DNA of 64,000 nt from DATFNI01 sp963787205 (lineage in GTDB: Bacteria; Bacteroidota; Rhodothermia; Balneolales; DATFMH01): assembly GCA_963787205.1 (NCBI GenBank), contig CAWBCD010000029.1, positions 124,001 through 188,000 on the forward strand. The letters run 5' to 3'. This document shows, piece after piece, positions 55,450-64,000 of this stretch; the stretch's first letter is position 1; each line of letters opens with the position of its first letter. The position numbers and the translations under genes were made by a program. Under the pieces are notes generated by a model, which was not told where the DNA came from, made no database searches, and saw nothing but the letters and a program-made list of their open reading frames with translations.

Positions 55450-56562
55450 TTACCACCCCCGAACCGGTTTCCATTGATCCATGATTGTGTCGCCTTCCAC
55501 GACTTGGTATTCAGGAAACAAAGCGGCGGTGAGACACGAGTGATTCGGGATAATATGCAGGAGCGAACCGATCGGATACTGTGCAAAGTTTATGGGTATA
55601 GGACTTGATACAAATCCATGCTCTTGTGATAGACCGTCAATCTTAAGATTCGGGTTTCCCTTAATGTACCCGTATCCGGGATCCGGGTTGATGTGGATGG
55701 CCCCTCTGTCCTTTGAGAGTGCAAGAGCTCCGGCATCAATGAGTATACGGTTCTCTTTGGGATAATGACCGATAACACGGGTCAATACGGTAGCTGCACA
55801 ATCTTCATACTGGCAGACCCCGATAGAGGTCATGTATAAATCAAAAAAGATATAATTGCCTGGTCGTATTTCGGTAATTCCGTCCCAGCACTTTCCATGA
55901 ACACAAGTTGGCGTTGAGCCCACACTTACTTCGGGACACGTTATATTATTACGTCCCAGCTTGTTGGCAAAGACTACCATAATACTGCGCTCATCCTCAG
56001 CCACATTCTGTATCTCTGCCGCCGATTTACAGCTATAAGCATGACCTGCGTGCGACAGAACACCTTTGAAATTGGTTACATCCGAGTTGAAAATATGATG
56101 AACCAGTGTGATTGCATCGTAGGAAAGAGGATCCACGCCCTCCCGGTGATTGCCTGTATCCACAGGCACCCAGACATCAAAAATTACGTCGTTCTGATGG
56201 GCATAAGCTTCGACTTTTTCAAGCGTATCAGGATTATCCAGAAGAATGCCGAAATGATCCAGCTTTTTTGTGAATTGAGCAGCTTCATCCAGCTTGTCAG
56301 GTGTGATCGGGATGGCATAGGTCATATCCTTATAGCCTGCATCGGCGTAAAAACGGGCTTCTGCCAGGGTTGAAACGGTTATGGTATTAAAGCAGTCACC
56401 AAGCTGGTAATGGGCGCCTTCAAGCGTCTTATGCGTTTTTACATGCGGACGCAGTTTCAGCTTATGCCCTCCGGCTCGTTCAATCATAGATTTAGTGTTA
56501 TTACGCAGCGCAGCAAGATCAATGAGTAATGCCGGTGTTCGAAGCTCTTCTATCTTATCCAT
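55450..56562 (-). CDS. PLP-dependent D-serine dehydratase / D-threonine aldolase-family enzyme
   Basis: A 370-residue fold-type III PLP enzyme. N-terminal TPALLIDLAALRNN and the Schiff-base lysine in LRPHVKTHKT identify the alanine racemase-like barrel. The C-terminal metal motif is NHSCLTAAL: H-x-C, as in eukaryotic-type D-serine dehydratase (zinc), rather than the H-x-D of D-threonine aldolase. The ATG at 56562 is preferred to one 17 codons upstream. It would degrade D-amino acids, perhaps from peptidoglycan. Confidence 0.85.
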   Translation of the reverse strand: MDKIEELRTPALLIDLAALRNNTKSMIERAGGHKLKLRPHVKTHKTLEGAHYQLGDCFNTITVSTLAEARFYADAGYKDMTYAIPITPDKLDEAAQFTKKLDHFGILLDNPDTLEKVEAYAHQNDVIFDVWVPVDTGNHREGVDPLSYDAITLVHHIFNSDVTNFKGVLSHAGHAYSCKSAAEIQNVAEDERSIMVVFANKLGRNNITCPEVSVGSTPTCVHGKCWDGITEIRPGNYIFFDLYMTSIGVCQYEDCAATVLTRVIGHYPKENRILIDAGALALSKDRGAIHINPDPGYGYIKGNPNLKIDGLSQEHGFVSSPIPINFAQYPIGSLLHIIPNHSCLTAALFPEYQVVEGDTIMDQWKPVRGW

Positions 56563-56733
56563 ATGTATATATAAAAAAGGGTTTGTGAAATAACGATAAC
56601 TGATTTGGATCAATGTTCATAATTAGTGTCCAGTCGTATATATAAAGCTTTACTATTAGGATTGAGTTTTCGTTCTTAAGATAAATAAGTCCAAATCTCA
56701 TCTGCATACAAGATCTTTATATGATTTGTTAGC

Positions 56734-57552
56734 ATGAAAAAAAATGTTTACCCCAAGATTCTGGTTCTGATTTTCTGTGTGCCCCTATTTGTGATATCCT
56801 GCGTGCATAAAGATAAATACCGGTTGGTATGGTCGGATGAGTTTAACGGAACGGCATTAGACACCACTCAATGGAGGATCATTACAGGTAATGCAAGTCA
56901 ATTTGGCAGGGCTGGTTACGGGAACGGCGAACAGGAATATTATACGGCGAATAAAGGAAACATCGCTGTCCGGAATGGAAACCTGATTATCACAGCCCTC
57001 AGAGACAGTGTTGATGGAGAAAATTATACTTCGGCCCGGATCAGAACCCGTGACAACTATTCATGGAAATATGGCAAGTTTGTGGTCCGGATCCGATTGC
57101 CTTATGGTCATGGGATGTGGCCTGCGTTCTGGATGTTGCCGACTGAAAACAAAACCGGACTTGGATGCCGTCTTTCAAAGACCCCGGAGATTGATATCAT
57201 GGAGATGATAGGCCGCAACCCGGCTACTGACTACGGAACGGCCCACTGGTGGGTGGATGGCCACCACATGAAGGGTGGAAATTTCAAGCTTCCAATTGGG
57301 AATTTAAGTGATGCTTACCATACATACGCCGTCGAATGGGGACCTCACAGCATCAAATGGTTTTTTGACGGTAAACAGTATTTCGAAGTCACCTCATACG
57401 ACGTGCAACCCAACCAATGGCCGTTCAACAAGAAATTTACCATCATCTTAAATCTTGCCGTTGGAGGAACCTGGCCGGGAAATCCTGACAGCACCACTCA
57501 CTTTCCGCAACATTTGTATGTCGATTATTTGAGGGTCTATCAAAAACGATAA
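56734..57552 (+). CDS. GH16-family glucanase, lipoprotein
   Basis: A 272-residue glycoside hydrolase with a lipobox FVISC (Cys23). The catalytic signature is E-I-D-I-M-E at residues 152-157 (nucleophile Glu152, Asp154, acid/base Glu157). Preceding blocks VWSDEFNGTALDTTQW and YGRNPATDYGTAHW-like strands form the jelly roll. The likely substrate is laminarin or another beta-1,3-glucan. It is exposed in the periplasm or at the surface. Not part of an obvious polysaccharide utilisation locus. Confidence 0.93.
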   Translation: MKKNVYPKILVLIFCVPLFVISCVHKDKYRLVWSDEFNGTALDTTQWRIITGNASQFGRAGYGNGEQEYYTANKGNIAVRNGNLIITALRDSVDGENYTSARIRTRDNYSWKYGKFVVRIRLPYGHGMWPAFWMLPTENKTGLGCRLSKTPEIDIMEMIGRNPATDYGTAHWWVDGHHMKGGNFKLPIGNLSDAYHTYAVEWGPHSIKWFFDGKQYFEVTSYDVQPNQWPFNKKFTIILNLAVGGTWPGNPDSTTHFPQHLYVDYLRVYQKR

Positions 57553-57631
57553 CCTGCCATATGGCTCAGATCTTTGTGTCCATTGTTAAGATCCGTGGTA
57601 TCCACTATGGTTATCTTACAGGCCGAACGAC

Positions 57632-57672
57632 TAACCACGGAGTACACAAGGAAAGCACCATGTTCACAAAGG
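57632..57672. repeat. Remnant of the CCACGGA/ACACAAGG intergenic repeat
   Basis: AACCACGGAGTACACAAGG at 57632-57650 or so, then GAAAGCACCATGTTCACAAAGG. It shares the CCACGGA start with the element at 39511-39570. It lies in the spacer between the GH16 and TPR genes (57553-57763), which holds nothing else I recognise. Confidence 0.35.
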
Positions 57673-57763
57673 AATATCAATCTATGAGTTCGTCATAATG
57701 TAATCTACAACTCATCCACGATGTCATTCCAGGATCCCGAAGTTGTACATATACTGCAAAAAA

Positions 57764-58699
57764 TTATTCCTTCTTATCCTTGCCGCCTCGTGCATCACTC
57801 AGCTTGGAGCTCAGCAAGCCAATCAGTTCTTCCCGATAATATTTACCCGGATGACTGGCATGGACATTATTCAGTGTTTCAAGAATATCCTGCAGTTTTT
57901 GGTCCAGACGGGAAATGTCGCTCTTGTGGGCCTCACCATAATATTCACTCAGCAGAGTCGGTTTTTTGCGAAAGGCTTTGTTAAAATGCTGATAAGCCTG
58001 TTTGCTTTTATCAGGTTGATGACCGAGAGCCAGGCCCAGATTAAAAGCTGTAATGTGGTTAGCACCACCGAGTTTTTGGGACTTGGCAAAATCATCTTCT
58101 GCACCTTCAGGATCATCATTGAAAAGCCTTGCCACACCCCTCTGTGAATACAAATTGGCATCGTCGTCAACCTGTTCGATTGCCTTGTCATACTTCTCGA
58201 TTGCTTCTTTCATTTTGCCCTGTTTTTCCAGGATGCTGGCATGTTGGGCGAGTACCTGAGGATTATCAGGATCATTTTTTGAAGCCACCTCAAGATCGGC
58301 CAGCGCTTTATCATAATCTCCTTCCTCGGCGTAAACAGAGGCCCGTTCTATATAGGCATGAGTATAGTTGGCATCGAGTTCGACAGCTTTATTGAGATCT
58401 GAAAGGGCACTCTGGTTTTCACCAAGCTTCAAATAGACCGTTGCACGTTGCTTGTATGCTGCTTCAAAATCTTTATTCTTTTCGATGGCCAATTCAAAAT
58501 AGCGAAGAGCATCGTAGTTGTTATTTACCGCTGCGGCTGTATAACCCAGCAGAAACCATTGCTCGTCGTTTCGGTCTTCTTCAGGTGTCTTCTGGATTTG
58601 CTTAACAGCCTGTGCAAGCATTTTTTCGCGGGCATCTGTCAGTTTTTTCTCTTGCAGGAGTTCGGGCAAGATGCGATCAATAATATCATTAGTTGCCAT
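57764..58699 (-). CDS. Tetratricopeptide repeat protein
   Basis: A 311-residue soluble protein with tandem TPR units, visible as A-L-R-Y-F-E-L-A-I-E, A-L-S-D-L-N-K-A-V-E-L, A-L-A-D-L-E-V-A-S-K and A-I-E-K-Y-D-K-A-I-E helices at about 34-residue spacing (roughly residues 50-230). TPRs bind partner proteins; no signal peptide, so a cytoplasmic scaffold is likely. The partner is unknown. The C-terminal third is helical but less regular. Confidence 0.85.
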   Translation of the reverse strand: MATNDIIDRILPELLQEKKLTDAREKMLAQAVKQIQKTPEEDRNDEQWFLLGYTAAAVNNNYDALRYFELAIEKNKDFEAAYKQRATVYLKLGENQSALSDLNKAVELDANYTHAYIERASVYAEEGDYDKALADLEVASKNDPDNPQVLAQHASILEKQGKMKEAIEKYDKAIEQVDDDANLYSQRGVARLFNDDPEGAEDDFAKSQKLGGANHITAFNLGLALGHQPDKSKQAYQHFNKAFRKKPTLLSEYYGEAHKSDISRLDQKLQDILETLNNVHASHPGKYYREELIGLLSSKLSDARGGKDKKE

Positions 58700-58900
58700 G
58701 GGTAACAGTAAAAATTAGGTATTTAAATTGGTGATTTTATGACTTGAGATTCGCTCAAAGACTTTATGTTTTGATGAAACGCGCTTAAAGCCTTTCCTTC
58801 TTTCAGTCATTTTTTTACAGTCGTTAAAATATCACAATCAGATCCGGATACTTTATGTTTGCTTTTGTAAGCCGGTCTGCATATTGATGAAGTTACAAAA

Positions 58901-59884
58901 TTACGAGCTTTTGAGGATCGATCCCAAATCCTCTTCCAATATCTCGTTACCATTGTTTGTCTTGATGACAGGAACAGGCGCACTGGTTCCTGGGATTTCG
59001 ATCGAATCGGCTCGAATGATGTAAAAATCAGTGAAGAGTGGGTTGGCGATTCCCAATGGAGCAAGTTTTTGATGGCGCATCATGTCCGGATCTACGATAC
59101 TTTCGGCCCCAAAACCATATTCAGCCAATAGTTTCTCGATATTCTTTCGTCCGATATTATATCCCAGTTTTTCACCAACTACGGCCACGCTGTCACGGAT
59201 GATTCGGGCGTGCAGCGGATTCATAGCTTCAAAATCAAAAAGGGTAAATATAAAACGTTGGGATTGATTGGATGTATTCTTGATTGATTCAAAAGCCTGA
59301 TGAACTTCCTCTTTACTCAGGTAGTCCAGGAATCCTTCGGCGATGAACAATGTGGGTTTATCCGGATCAAAAAAGGGATGAACGCGCAGCATCCTGTCGA
59401 AGTCATTTTCATTTTCTTCTACCGGCAGATACCATAATGTCGGGGGATTAAATTGACTCACCCTGTTTAGTTTTTTCTTTAGCGCATGTGTCCGTGGCCG
59501 GTCCAGCTCGAATGATGATTCTCCCCACATGGCCCATCGTATTCCGGCAAAATCGAAGCCCGAACCGATAACAACCAGTTGTTCAAATCCGTCTGTTCTG
59601 GCCCTGACCAGTTCTTCGTATATGTATTTTTTTCTCATCAACAAGTGCATCAAATCTCCTGGTAAGATGCTATCCTCCAGTGCGATAAGAGATTTTCTGA
59701 CGGCAGGATACCTGAGAATTCTGTGGAAGAGATTCAGAGGAAACGGCAGGTGCGCTATCGTACGTAGGTAATACTCCTGCGCCTTTTTGTCGATAAGATG
59801 CTGCAGTTGCGGATCAAGACTCATGCCGTAGAGCTTGATCAAAATAAAAGCGGCCGTATAGCTGATAGAAGTCGAATCACTCAT
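58901..59884 (-). CDS. LCMT/PPM-type class I SAM-dependent methyltransferase
   Basis: A 327-residue protein with a SAM-binding motif VVIGSGFDFAGIRW and a following acidic F-E-L-D-R-P-R block; TLFIAEGFLDYLS is the conserved motif typical of leucine carboxyl methyltransferase-like proteins. The ATG at 59884 is preferred to one 30 codons upstream that overlaps the neighbouring divergent gene. The substrate is unknown; some relatives act on small molecules or polyketides. Confidence 0.82.
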   Translation of the reverse strand: MSDSTSISYTAAFILIKLYGMSLDPQLQHLIDKKAQEYYLRTIAHLPFPLNLFHRILRYPAVRKSLIALEDSILPGDLMHLLMRKKYIYEELVRARTDGFEQLVVIGSGFDFAGIRWAMWGESSFELDRPRTHALKKKLNRVSQFNPPTLWYLPVEENENDFDRMLRVHPFFDPDKPTLFIAEGFLDYLSKEEVHQAFESIKNTSNQSQRFIFTLFDFEAMNPLHARIIRDSVAVVGEKLGYNIGRKNIEKLLAEYGFGAESIVDPDMMRHQKLAPLGIANPLFTDFYIIRADSIEIPGTSAPVPVIKTNNGNEILEEDLGSILKSS

Positions 59885-59973
59885 TATTGTTACAATAAAC
59901 GTAAAAAATACCTGTTTATTAGTCTTCATCTTTTTATATTTGCAACCGCAAAAGATCGAGGTTATAAAAAGCA

Positions 59974-61821
59974 TTGCAAAGGTTTAATTCCCGCTACATC
60001 AACACCAAACTCCACGGCCTCAGTGAGGCCGTGAATGTACGGCTTACAGGACGATGGATTTTATTATGTGCCATTGTTGGGGTCGGTGCAGGATTTGGCT
60101 CTCTACTATTCGCGTTCTTACTGCAGCACTTACAGTCTTTCGCTCTTGGCCACCTGGCAGGTTACACCTATCCCTTACCCGCTGGTGAAGCAGATGGCGC
60201 AGTATCCACAATCAAACATACCATTGACGAGATCAAGTATGTAGCTCATCCCTGGATGCTGATTCTTCTTCCGGCCGTTGGTGGTCTGATTTCAGGTGCA
60301 CTCGTTTACACATTCGCCCCTGAGGCGGAAGGCGAAGGCGTCGATAACGCGATCAAAGCCTATCATATGAACCGGGGGGTGATTAAGCCCCTGGCTACCA
60401 TCATCAAAATGATCGCTTCCGTGATTACAATCGGTTCGGGTGGTAGTGCAGGACGTGAAGGCCCAATCGCAACCATTGGTGGTGGTGTGGGTTCCTTCCT
60501 GGCAATGAAACTCAACCTTTCAGAGGATGAGCGGAAGACACTTGTTCTCGCAGGGATAGGCGCTGGTATCGGATCGATTTTTCGTGCGCCACTTGGAGGG
60601 GCTATTTTTGCTACCGAGGTGCTTTACCGGAAAGATATCGAGACCGAGGGGCTGATTCCGTCCATTATCGCATCAATCATCGCTTATTCCATTTATTCCA
60701 GTGTCACGGGCTGGAAAACGGTCTTTATATTCCAGGCGGCACATTTTGAACGACCGCTTGAGCTGCCCTTGTACATCGTTCTCGCCCTGATCGTAACGGT
60801 GGTCGGTATCTTTTATACGCGGATATTTTTTGCCCTGAAGCATAATTTCTTCGACCGTCTGAAAATCAACAAATACTGGAAGCCGGCTATCGGTGGACTT
60901 ATGGTTGGAGCCGTAGCTTATTTCTTCCCGGCTGTTCTTTCATCCAGTTATGGTTATTTGCAACTGGCATTACAGGGAAATCTTACCATCCCTTTCATGC
61001 TGATCCTGGCCTTTCTTAAGATTTTTACTACTTCATTTACTATCCAGTCAGGTGGTTCCGGTGGTGTTTTTGCGCCGTCACTCGTTATCGGCGGATTGCT
61101 CGGAGGGGCCTACGGACTACTGGTGCATCAGCTCTTCCCGACATTAGCTGTTGATCCGCAGGGATATGCTCTGGTCGGCATGGGTGCGTTCTTCAGTGGC
61201 GTGGTGAATATCCCGTTTGCAGCGACCATCCTGATTACAGAAATGAGCGGCAGTTATGATCTGTTGGTGCCGCTGATTTTTGCAAGTGCCATCTCCTACA
61301 TCGGGGCACAAAGCTGGAGCTTATATGCACAGCAATTGGAAAGTCGCTTGGGCAGCATGTCGCACCGCGGTGCATTCATGCGGGAAGTGCTCGAAAGCGT
61401 CAAGGTTCGAACAGCGTACAGGCCGGTGCCCAATATGCCGGTAATTGAGATCGATACTCCCATTCAAAAAATCCTAGACGCCTTTACGCGTTCCGAGGTA
61501 CTTGTCCTGCCTGTATTGAATAAAAGTACCGATAAACTGGTCGGGCTCCTTTCTATTTACGACGTTCGGAACCTATTGAATAATGAGGACAGTCCGGCAA
61601 TCATTGCTGCGGATATTATGACCCCGCTGTTTGTGTTGCACCTGAATGATTCGCTGGGCAAGGCATTCGAGTACTTCATCGAGTCGGGTGAGCCGGAAAT
61701 ACCGGTTCTTGCCAATGGTTCGGACCGTCGGGCCATCGGTACGCTGAGTGAACGTGGATTCCTGATTGCTTATGAAAAGTCTGTAAAGGCCTCGGGCGCC
61801 ACTTCAGAAATTTACGAATAA
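59974..61821 (+). CDS. ClC-family chloride channel/transporter with CBS domains
   Basis: A 615-residue ClC protein. Selectivity-filter motifs: GSGGSAGREGPIATIGG with the gating Glu162, and SGGSGGVFAPSLVIGG, plus a late GMGAFFSGVVNIPFAA. Keeping the gating glutamate fits a transporter or a gated channel. Two CBS domains form the C-terminus (about residues 470-605), probably a nucleotide sensor. The start is TTG at 59974; a GTG at 60031 is an alternative. Confidence 0.93.
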   Translation: MQRFNSRYINTKLHGLSEAVNVRLTGRWILLCAIVGVGAGFGSLLFAFLLQHLQSFALGHLAGYTYPLPAGEADGAVSTIKHTIDEIKYVAHPWMLILLPAVGGLISGALVYTFAPEAEGEGVDNAIKAYHMNRGVIKPLATIIKMIASVITIGSGGSAGREGPIATIGGGVGSFLAMKLNLSEDERKTLVLAGIGAGIGSIFRAPLGGAIFATEVLYRKDIETEGLIPSIIASIIAYSIYSSVTGWKTVFIFQAAHFERPLELPLYIVLALIVTVVGIFYTRIFFALKHNFFDRLKINKYWKPAIGGLMVGAVAYFFPAVLSSSYGYLQLALQGNLTIPFMLILAFLKIFTTSFTIQSGGSGGVFAPSLVIGGLLGGAYGLLVHQLFPTLAVDPQGYALVGMGAFFSGVVNIPFAATILITEMSGSYDLLVPLIFASAISYIGAQSWSLYAQQLESRLGSMSHRGAFMREVLESVKVRTAYRPVPNMPVIEIDTPIQKILDAFTRSEVLVLPVLNKSTDKLVGLLSIYDVRNLLNNEDSPAIIAADIMTPLFVLHLNDSLGKAFEYFIESGEPEIPVLANGSDRRAIGTLSERGFLIAYEKSVKASGATSEIYE

Positions 61822-61881
61822 CAAGTATTCCGACTTCCCGTAATTTTGTTTGCCGATAAGATTCTGAAAGCTGCAGACTTT

Positions 61882-61904
61882 CGGGATTAATCCCGTACTT
61901 TTTT
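61882..61904 (+). terminator. Rho-independent terminator after the ClC gene
   Basis: CGGGAT/ATCCCG stem with a TA centre (61882-61895), then TACTTTTTTG. The loop is tight, so four unpaired bases and a 5-bp stem are likely in RNA. Confidence 0.75.
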
Positions 61905-61937
61905 GTAATTTCCTACTAAAAAGATACCTCAGAAGTT

Positions 61938-62486
61938 ATGAGACAATTACTAATACTCTTTGTTGTTTTCCTGACCACGGGTTTCACCACACCCGCAAAG
62001 GATCACAGCGGTCATAAAACAGCCCCAAAATCACAGAAGATTCAATCTTCAAAAACGACCCCAGCGGCTGATGCTCCTATTACTCTGGCAAAGGCCATGC
62101 AGTTAGCTTCAATAAATCACAAGAAAGTGCTGATTGACTTCATGGCTGATTGGTGCATTTACTGCAAGAAAATGGACAAAGAGGTTTTTCCAAACCAAAA
62201 AGTGCATGCTGTTCTAAACAAGTATTTTTACAAAGTCAAAATCAACGTGGAATCAAAAGACCAGGTTGCGTTTCAGGGAAAAACCTATACAAAAGCTCAG
62301 TTTGCGCAGGCATTTGGTGTTTCCGGTCTGCCGACCTATGTTTTTATGGACTCCAAAGGTAATTTTATAGCTGGTCAGCCCGGTTACATACCGGCTCCTG
62401 ATTTTGCAAGGATGCTTTCTTATATCGGGAGTGATGCCTATAAGAAGATGTCTTTCAAAGACTACAGCAGTTCGTCTGGCAGGTAG
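61938..62486 (+). CDS. Thioredoxin-like periplasmic protein
   Basis: A 182-residue protein with a signal peptide (about residues 1-18) and a thioredoxin fold. The redox motif is DWCIYCKKMDKEVF (Cys73, Cys76), of the DsbD-gamma or SoxW-like type, with cis-Pro in SGLPTYVFMD. A linker of Lys, Ser and Thr (residues 20-47) separates it from the signal. It would reduce disulfides in periplasmic proteins or act in cytochrome maturation. Confidence 0.9.
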   Translation: MRQLLILFVVFLTTGFTTPAKDHSGHKTAPKSQKIQSSKTTPAADAPITLAKAMQLASINHKKVLIDFMADWCIYCKKMDKEVFPNQKVHAVLNKYFYKVKINVESKDQVAFQGKTYTKAQFAQAFGVSGLPTYVFMDSKGNFIAGQPGYIPAPDFARMLSYIGSDAYKKMSFKDYSSSSGR

Positions 62487-62540
62487 TTTCTTGATTATGA
62501 AATAGTTGGTCACTTTTTGCCACGAATGGGGGATCATGAA

Positions 62541-63578
62541 ATGTGGCGATGGATCATTCCGCTATTGTTTGTTTTAGTAATAAACGGTTCTTGTAGTGGA
62601 CCGAAGGTGATATCTGGTCATATTTCAGAAAGTGGTTACACAACCAGTTTCCCCCAAAGGGATATGAGCAGAGATCTGTCCCATCTGTTCCAATCTGTAA
62701 AACGCATCACAAGCACCGCTTTTTACAACACCTATCTGTTGGCACCAACTCCGGCAGTTTATGATAAAAGAATCAGCCTGGACCGGATAAGCCGATTGGC
62801 CGAAAAAAAGGCGTACACAAACCATAGTTCGGCAGGTACGGCTTTGGTGCTCTCATCTTCATCAGACCGTGTTCTGCTTGTCACATGTGCGCATATCATA
62901 ACCTTCCCCGATACAGTAATACAGTATTACCAGGCCGGCCAACTTGGCGAACTGCGGCCCATCAAGTTTGTGGCCTATAAGGACAGGCAGACGAATTTGC
63001 TTATTGATAATCAGACACTTGGCTTTTTTGATATCGTGGCGGTTGATACAAAAAGAGATCTGGCGCTTCTGGGGGTCCACGCCATGTGGCAGGGTAGAGA
63101 TAGAGATACGGTAACCCCCATGGATTTTGCTACTGGTGACGCGAAGGAGTTAAAAATCGGTTCATTTACTTATGCTTTGGGATATCCAAAGGGTTATCAA
63201 ATGGTTGTTCATGCTATAGTTGGCGATGTTATGCATCCGCCTTATGGATCTTTTCTGATCGATGCTCCCTTCAATCATGGCTTTAGTGGGGGCGTCGTTA
63301 TGGCTCTAAACGGGGAGTCTCAGCGTTTGGAATGGGTAGGGATGGCAAATTCGTCATCAGCCACAGCCGAATATGTATTGAAACCGGATGAGATAAGCAT
63401 CAAGAACGAAGACCTGAATGATCTTTACAACGGACCTATCATACTGGAACAACAGCATCTGATTGACTATGGAATTACCCGGGTCATTCCGATTAATATA
63501 ATTAAGGACTTCATTAGACAGAATGAAAAGACGATTCGCGATCACGGTTTCAGGGTTCCGGATCAGTTTGTGCGGTAA
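62541..63578 (+). CDS. Trypsin-like serine peptidase, putative lipoprotein
   Basis: A 345-residue protein from the ATG at 62541, which has GGGGGA about 7 nt upstream; upstream TTG and ATG codons (62517, 62526) extend it by up to eight residues. Signal peptide with lipobox VINGSC. The trypsin fold is suggested by VTCAHIITF (His), RDLALLGVH (Asp) and NHGFSGGVVM (Ser within GFSGG). The spacing of the triad fits chymotrypsin-like enzymes, though overall similarity to HtrA is low and no PDZ domain is present. Substrate unknown. Confidence 0.72.
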   Translation: MWRWIIPLLFVLVINGSCSGPKVISGHISESGYTTSFPQRDMSRDLSHLFQSVKRITSTAFYNTYLLAPTPAVYDKRISLDRISRLAEKKAYTNHSSAGTALVLSSSSDRVLLVTCAHIITFPDTVIQYYQAGQLGELRPIKFVAYKDRQTNLLIDNQTLGFFDIVAVDTKRDLALLGVHAMWQGRDRDTVTPMDFATGDAKELKIGSFTYALGYPKGYQMVVHAIVGDVMHPPYGSFLIDAPFNHGFSGGVVMALNGESQRLEWVGMANSSSATAEYVLKPDEISIKNEDLNDLYNGPIILEQQHLIDYGITRVIPINIIKDFIRQNEKTIRDHGFRVPDQFVR

Positions 63579-64000
63579 ACGTTGAAGTGCCGGATGATTG
63601 GATCATCTTGCTTAATTTCCTGAACTTATTCCATGGCCCATCAACTTCCGGATAGGATACGAATGTCATCTCTTTTTTTTGGGTCGGATGAATTAATTGC
63701 AACCGGAAGGCGTGCAGAGCCAGGTTGTTTTCATTCTCGTGATCGGCAACACCATATTTGTGATCGCCCCAGACCGGGTGTCCCTCTTTAGCAAACTGAA
63801 CTCTTATTTGATGAGAACGACCGGTTATAAGATGGATTTTTACCAGGGTGAGATCATCCTTGTTTTCCAGGGTCTCGTAAGTCAGAGTCGCTCTTTTCGC
63901 TTCTTGATGGTCTTCGGACACCACAGATACGATATTATTATTCCGATCCTTGGCCAAATGGTGCTCGAGAAGTCCGTTTTCATCTGCTGCCCCGTGAATG
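63550..64000 (-). CDS. RluA-family 23S rRNA pseudouridine synthase (3' part)
   Basis: The frame runs off the right edge; 150 codons are visible. The blocks LTLVKIHLITGRSHQIRVQFA and HPVWGDHKYG, then ALHAFRLQLIHP, are the C-terminal half of the RluA/RluC/RluD family. The catalytic Asp of the H-R-L-D motif lies beyond the window. The stop overlaps the convergent serine-peptidase gene by 29 bp. Confidence 0.9.
   Translation of the reverse strand, partial: IHGAADENGLLEHHLAKDRNNNIVSVVSEDHQEAKRATLTYETLENKDDLTLVKIHLITGRSHQIRVQFAKEGHPVWGDHKYGVADHENENNLALHAFRLQLIHPTQKKEMTFVSYPEVDGPWNKFRKLSKMIQSSGTSTFTAQTDPEP

Overview
The window reads as chromosomal DNA of a Gram-negative bacterium of the Bacteroidota/FCB superphylum, probably near the Balneolota, Rhodothermota or Ignavibacteria-type lineages. 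The evidence is a type IX secretion (T9SS) C-terminal sorting domain of the 'NYPNPFNP' kind, an atpZ-atpI-like-atpBEFHAG cluster without atpDC, a PorT-like beta-barrel, a Wzi-type outer-membrane protein, many signal peptides and lipoboxes, and weak Shine-Dalgarno sequences at many genes. No phage, integrase, insertion sequence or CRISPR array was seen. Lineage is an inference; no rRNA gene is present.

Layout. 1-5895: F-type ATP synthase operon (Fo a, c, b; F1 delta, alpha, gamma) followed by tRNA-Ser(UGA). 6.3-8.4 kb: TolC and MlaC-like genes. 8.4-13.3 kb: surface-glycan cassette A (GT8-like transferase, Wzi-like barrel, flippase-like membrane protein on the minus strand, GT4 transferase). 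13.6-19.3 kb: MMPL/RND lipid exporter, RecO, HtrA-type protease, LPP20-like lipoprotein. 19.4-25.9 kb: isocitrate dehydrogenase, M13 peptidase (signal peptide out of frame), universal stress protein, PEP carboxykinase. 25.9-30.6 kb: sparse, decaying region with a broken cytochrome-c-like lipoprotein and cassette B, a second copy of the glycan cassette that lacks the Wzi gene and has a wrecked GT4 gene. 30.6-42.8 kb: a nearly complete pentose-phosphate operon (transketolase, RpiB, transaldolase-glucose-6-phosphate isomerase fusion, MFS, HAD, Gnd, Zwf, Pgl, CHAD). 43-52 kb: alcohol dehydrogenase, then a cobalamin riboswitch, a BtuB-like TonB receptor, a BtuG-like beta-propeller with a T9SS tail, and the B12-dependent ribonucleotide reductase. 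52-64 kb: phosphofructokinase with pyrophosphate-type signatures, beta-barrel, PIG-L deacetylase, D-serine-dehydratase-like enzyme, GH16 glucanase, TPR protein, methyltransferase, ClC channel, thioredoxin-like protein, trypsin-like lipoprotein, and a partial RluA-family pseudouridine synthase.

How it fits together. The central-metabolism genes (Icd, PckA, Tkt, RpiB, Tal-Pgi, Gnd, Zwf, Pgl, PFK) give oxidative and non-oxidative pentose phosphate flux, NADPH supply and a glycolysis/gluconeogenesis switch. The B12 block couples riboswitch-controlled uptake to a B12-requiring enzyme of DNA precursor synthesis. The most unusual points are the duplicated glycan cassette with one decaying copy, the apparent replacement of lipid anchoring by T9SS export in the BtuG-like protein, the cluster of DnaA-box-like sites ahead of nrdJ, and the single-base frameshift that separates the M13 peptidase from its lipoprotein signal.
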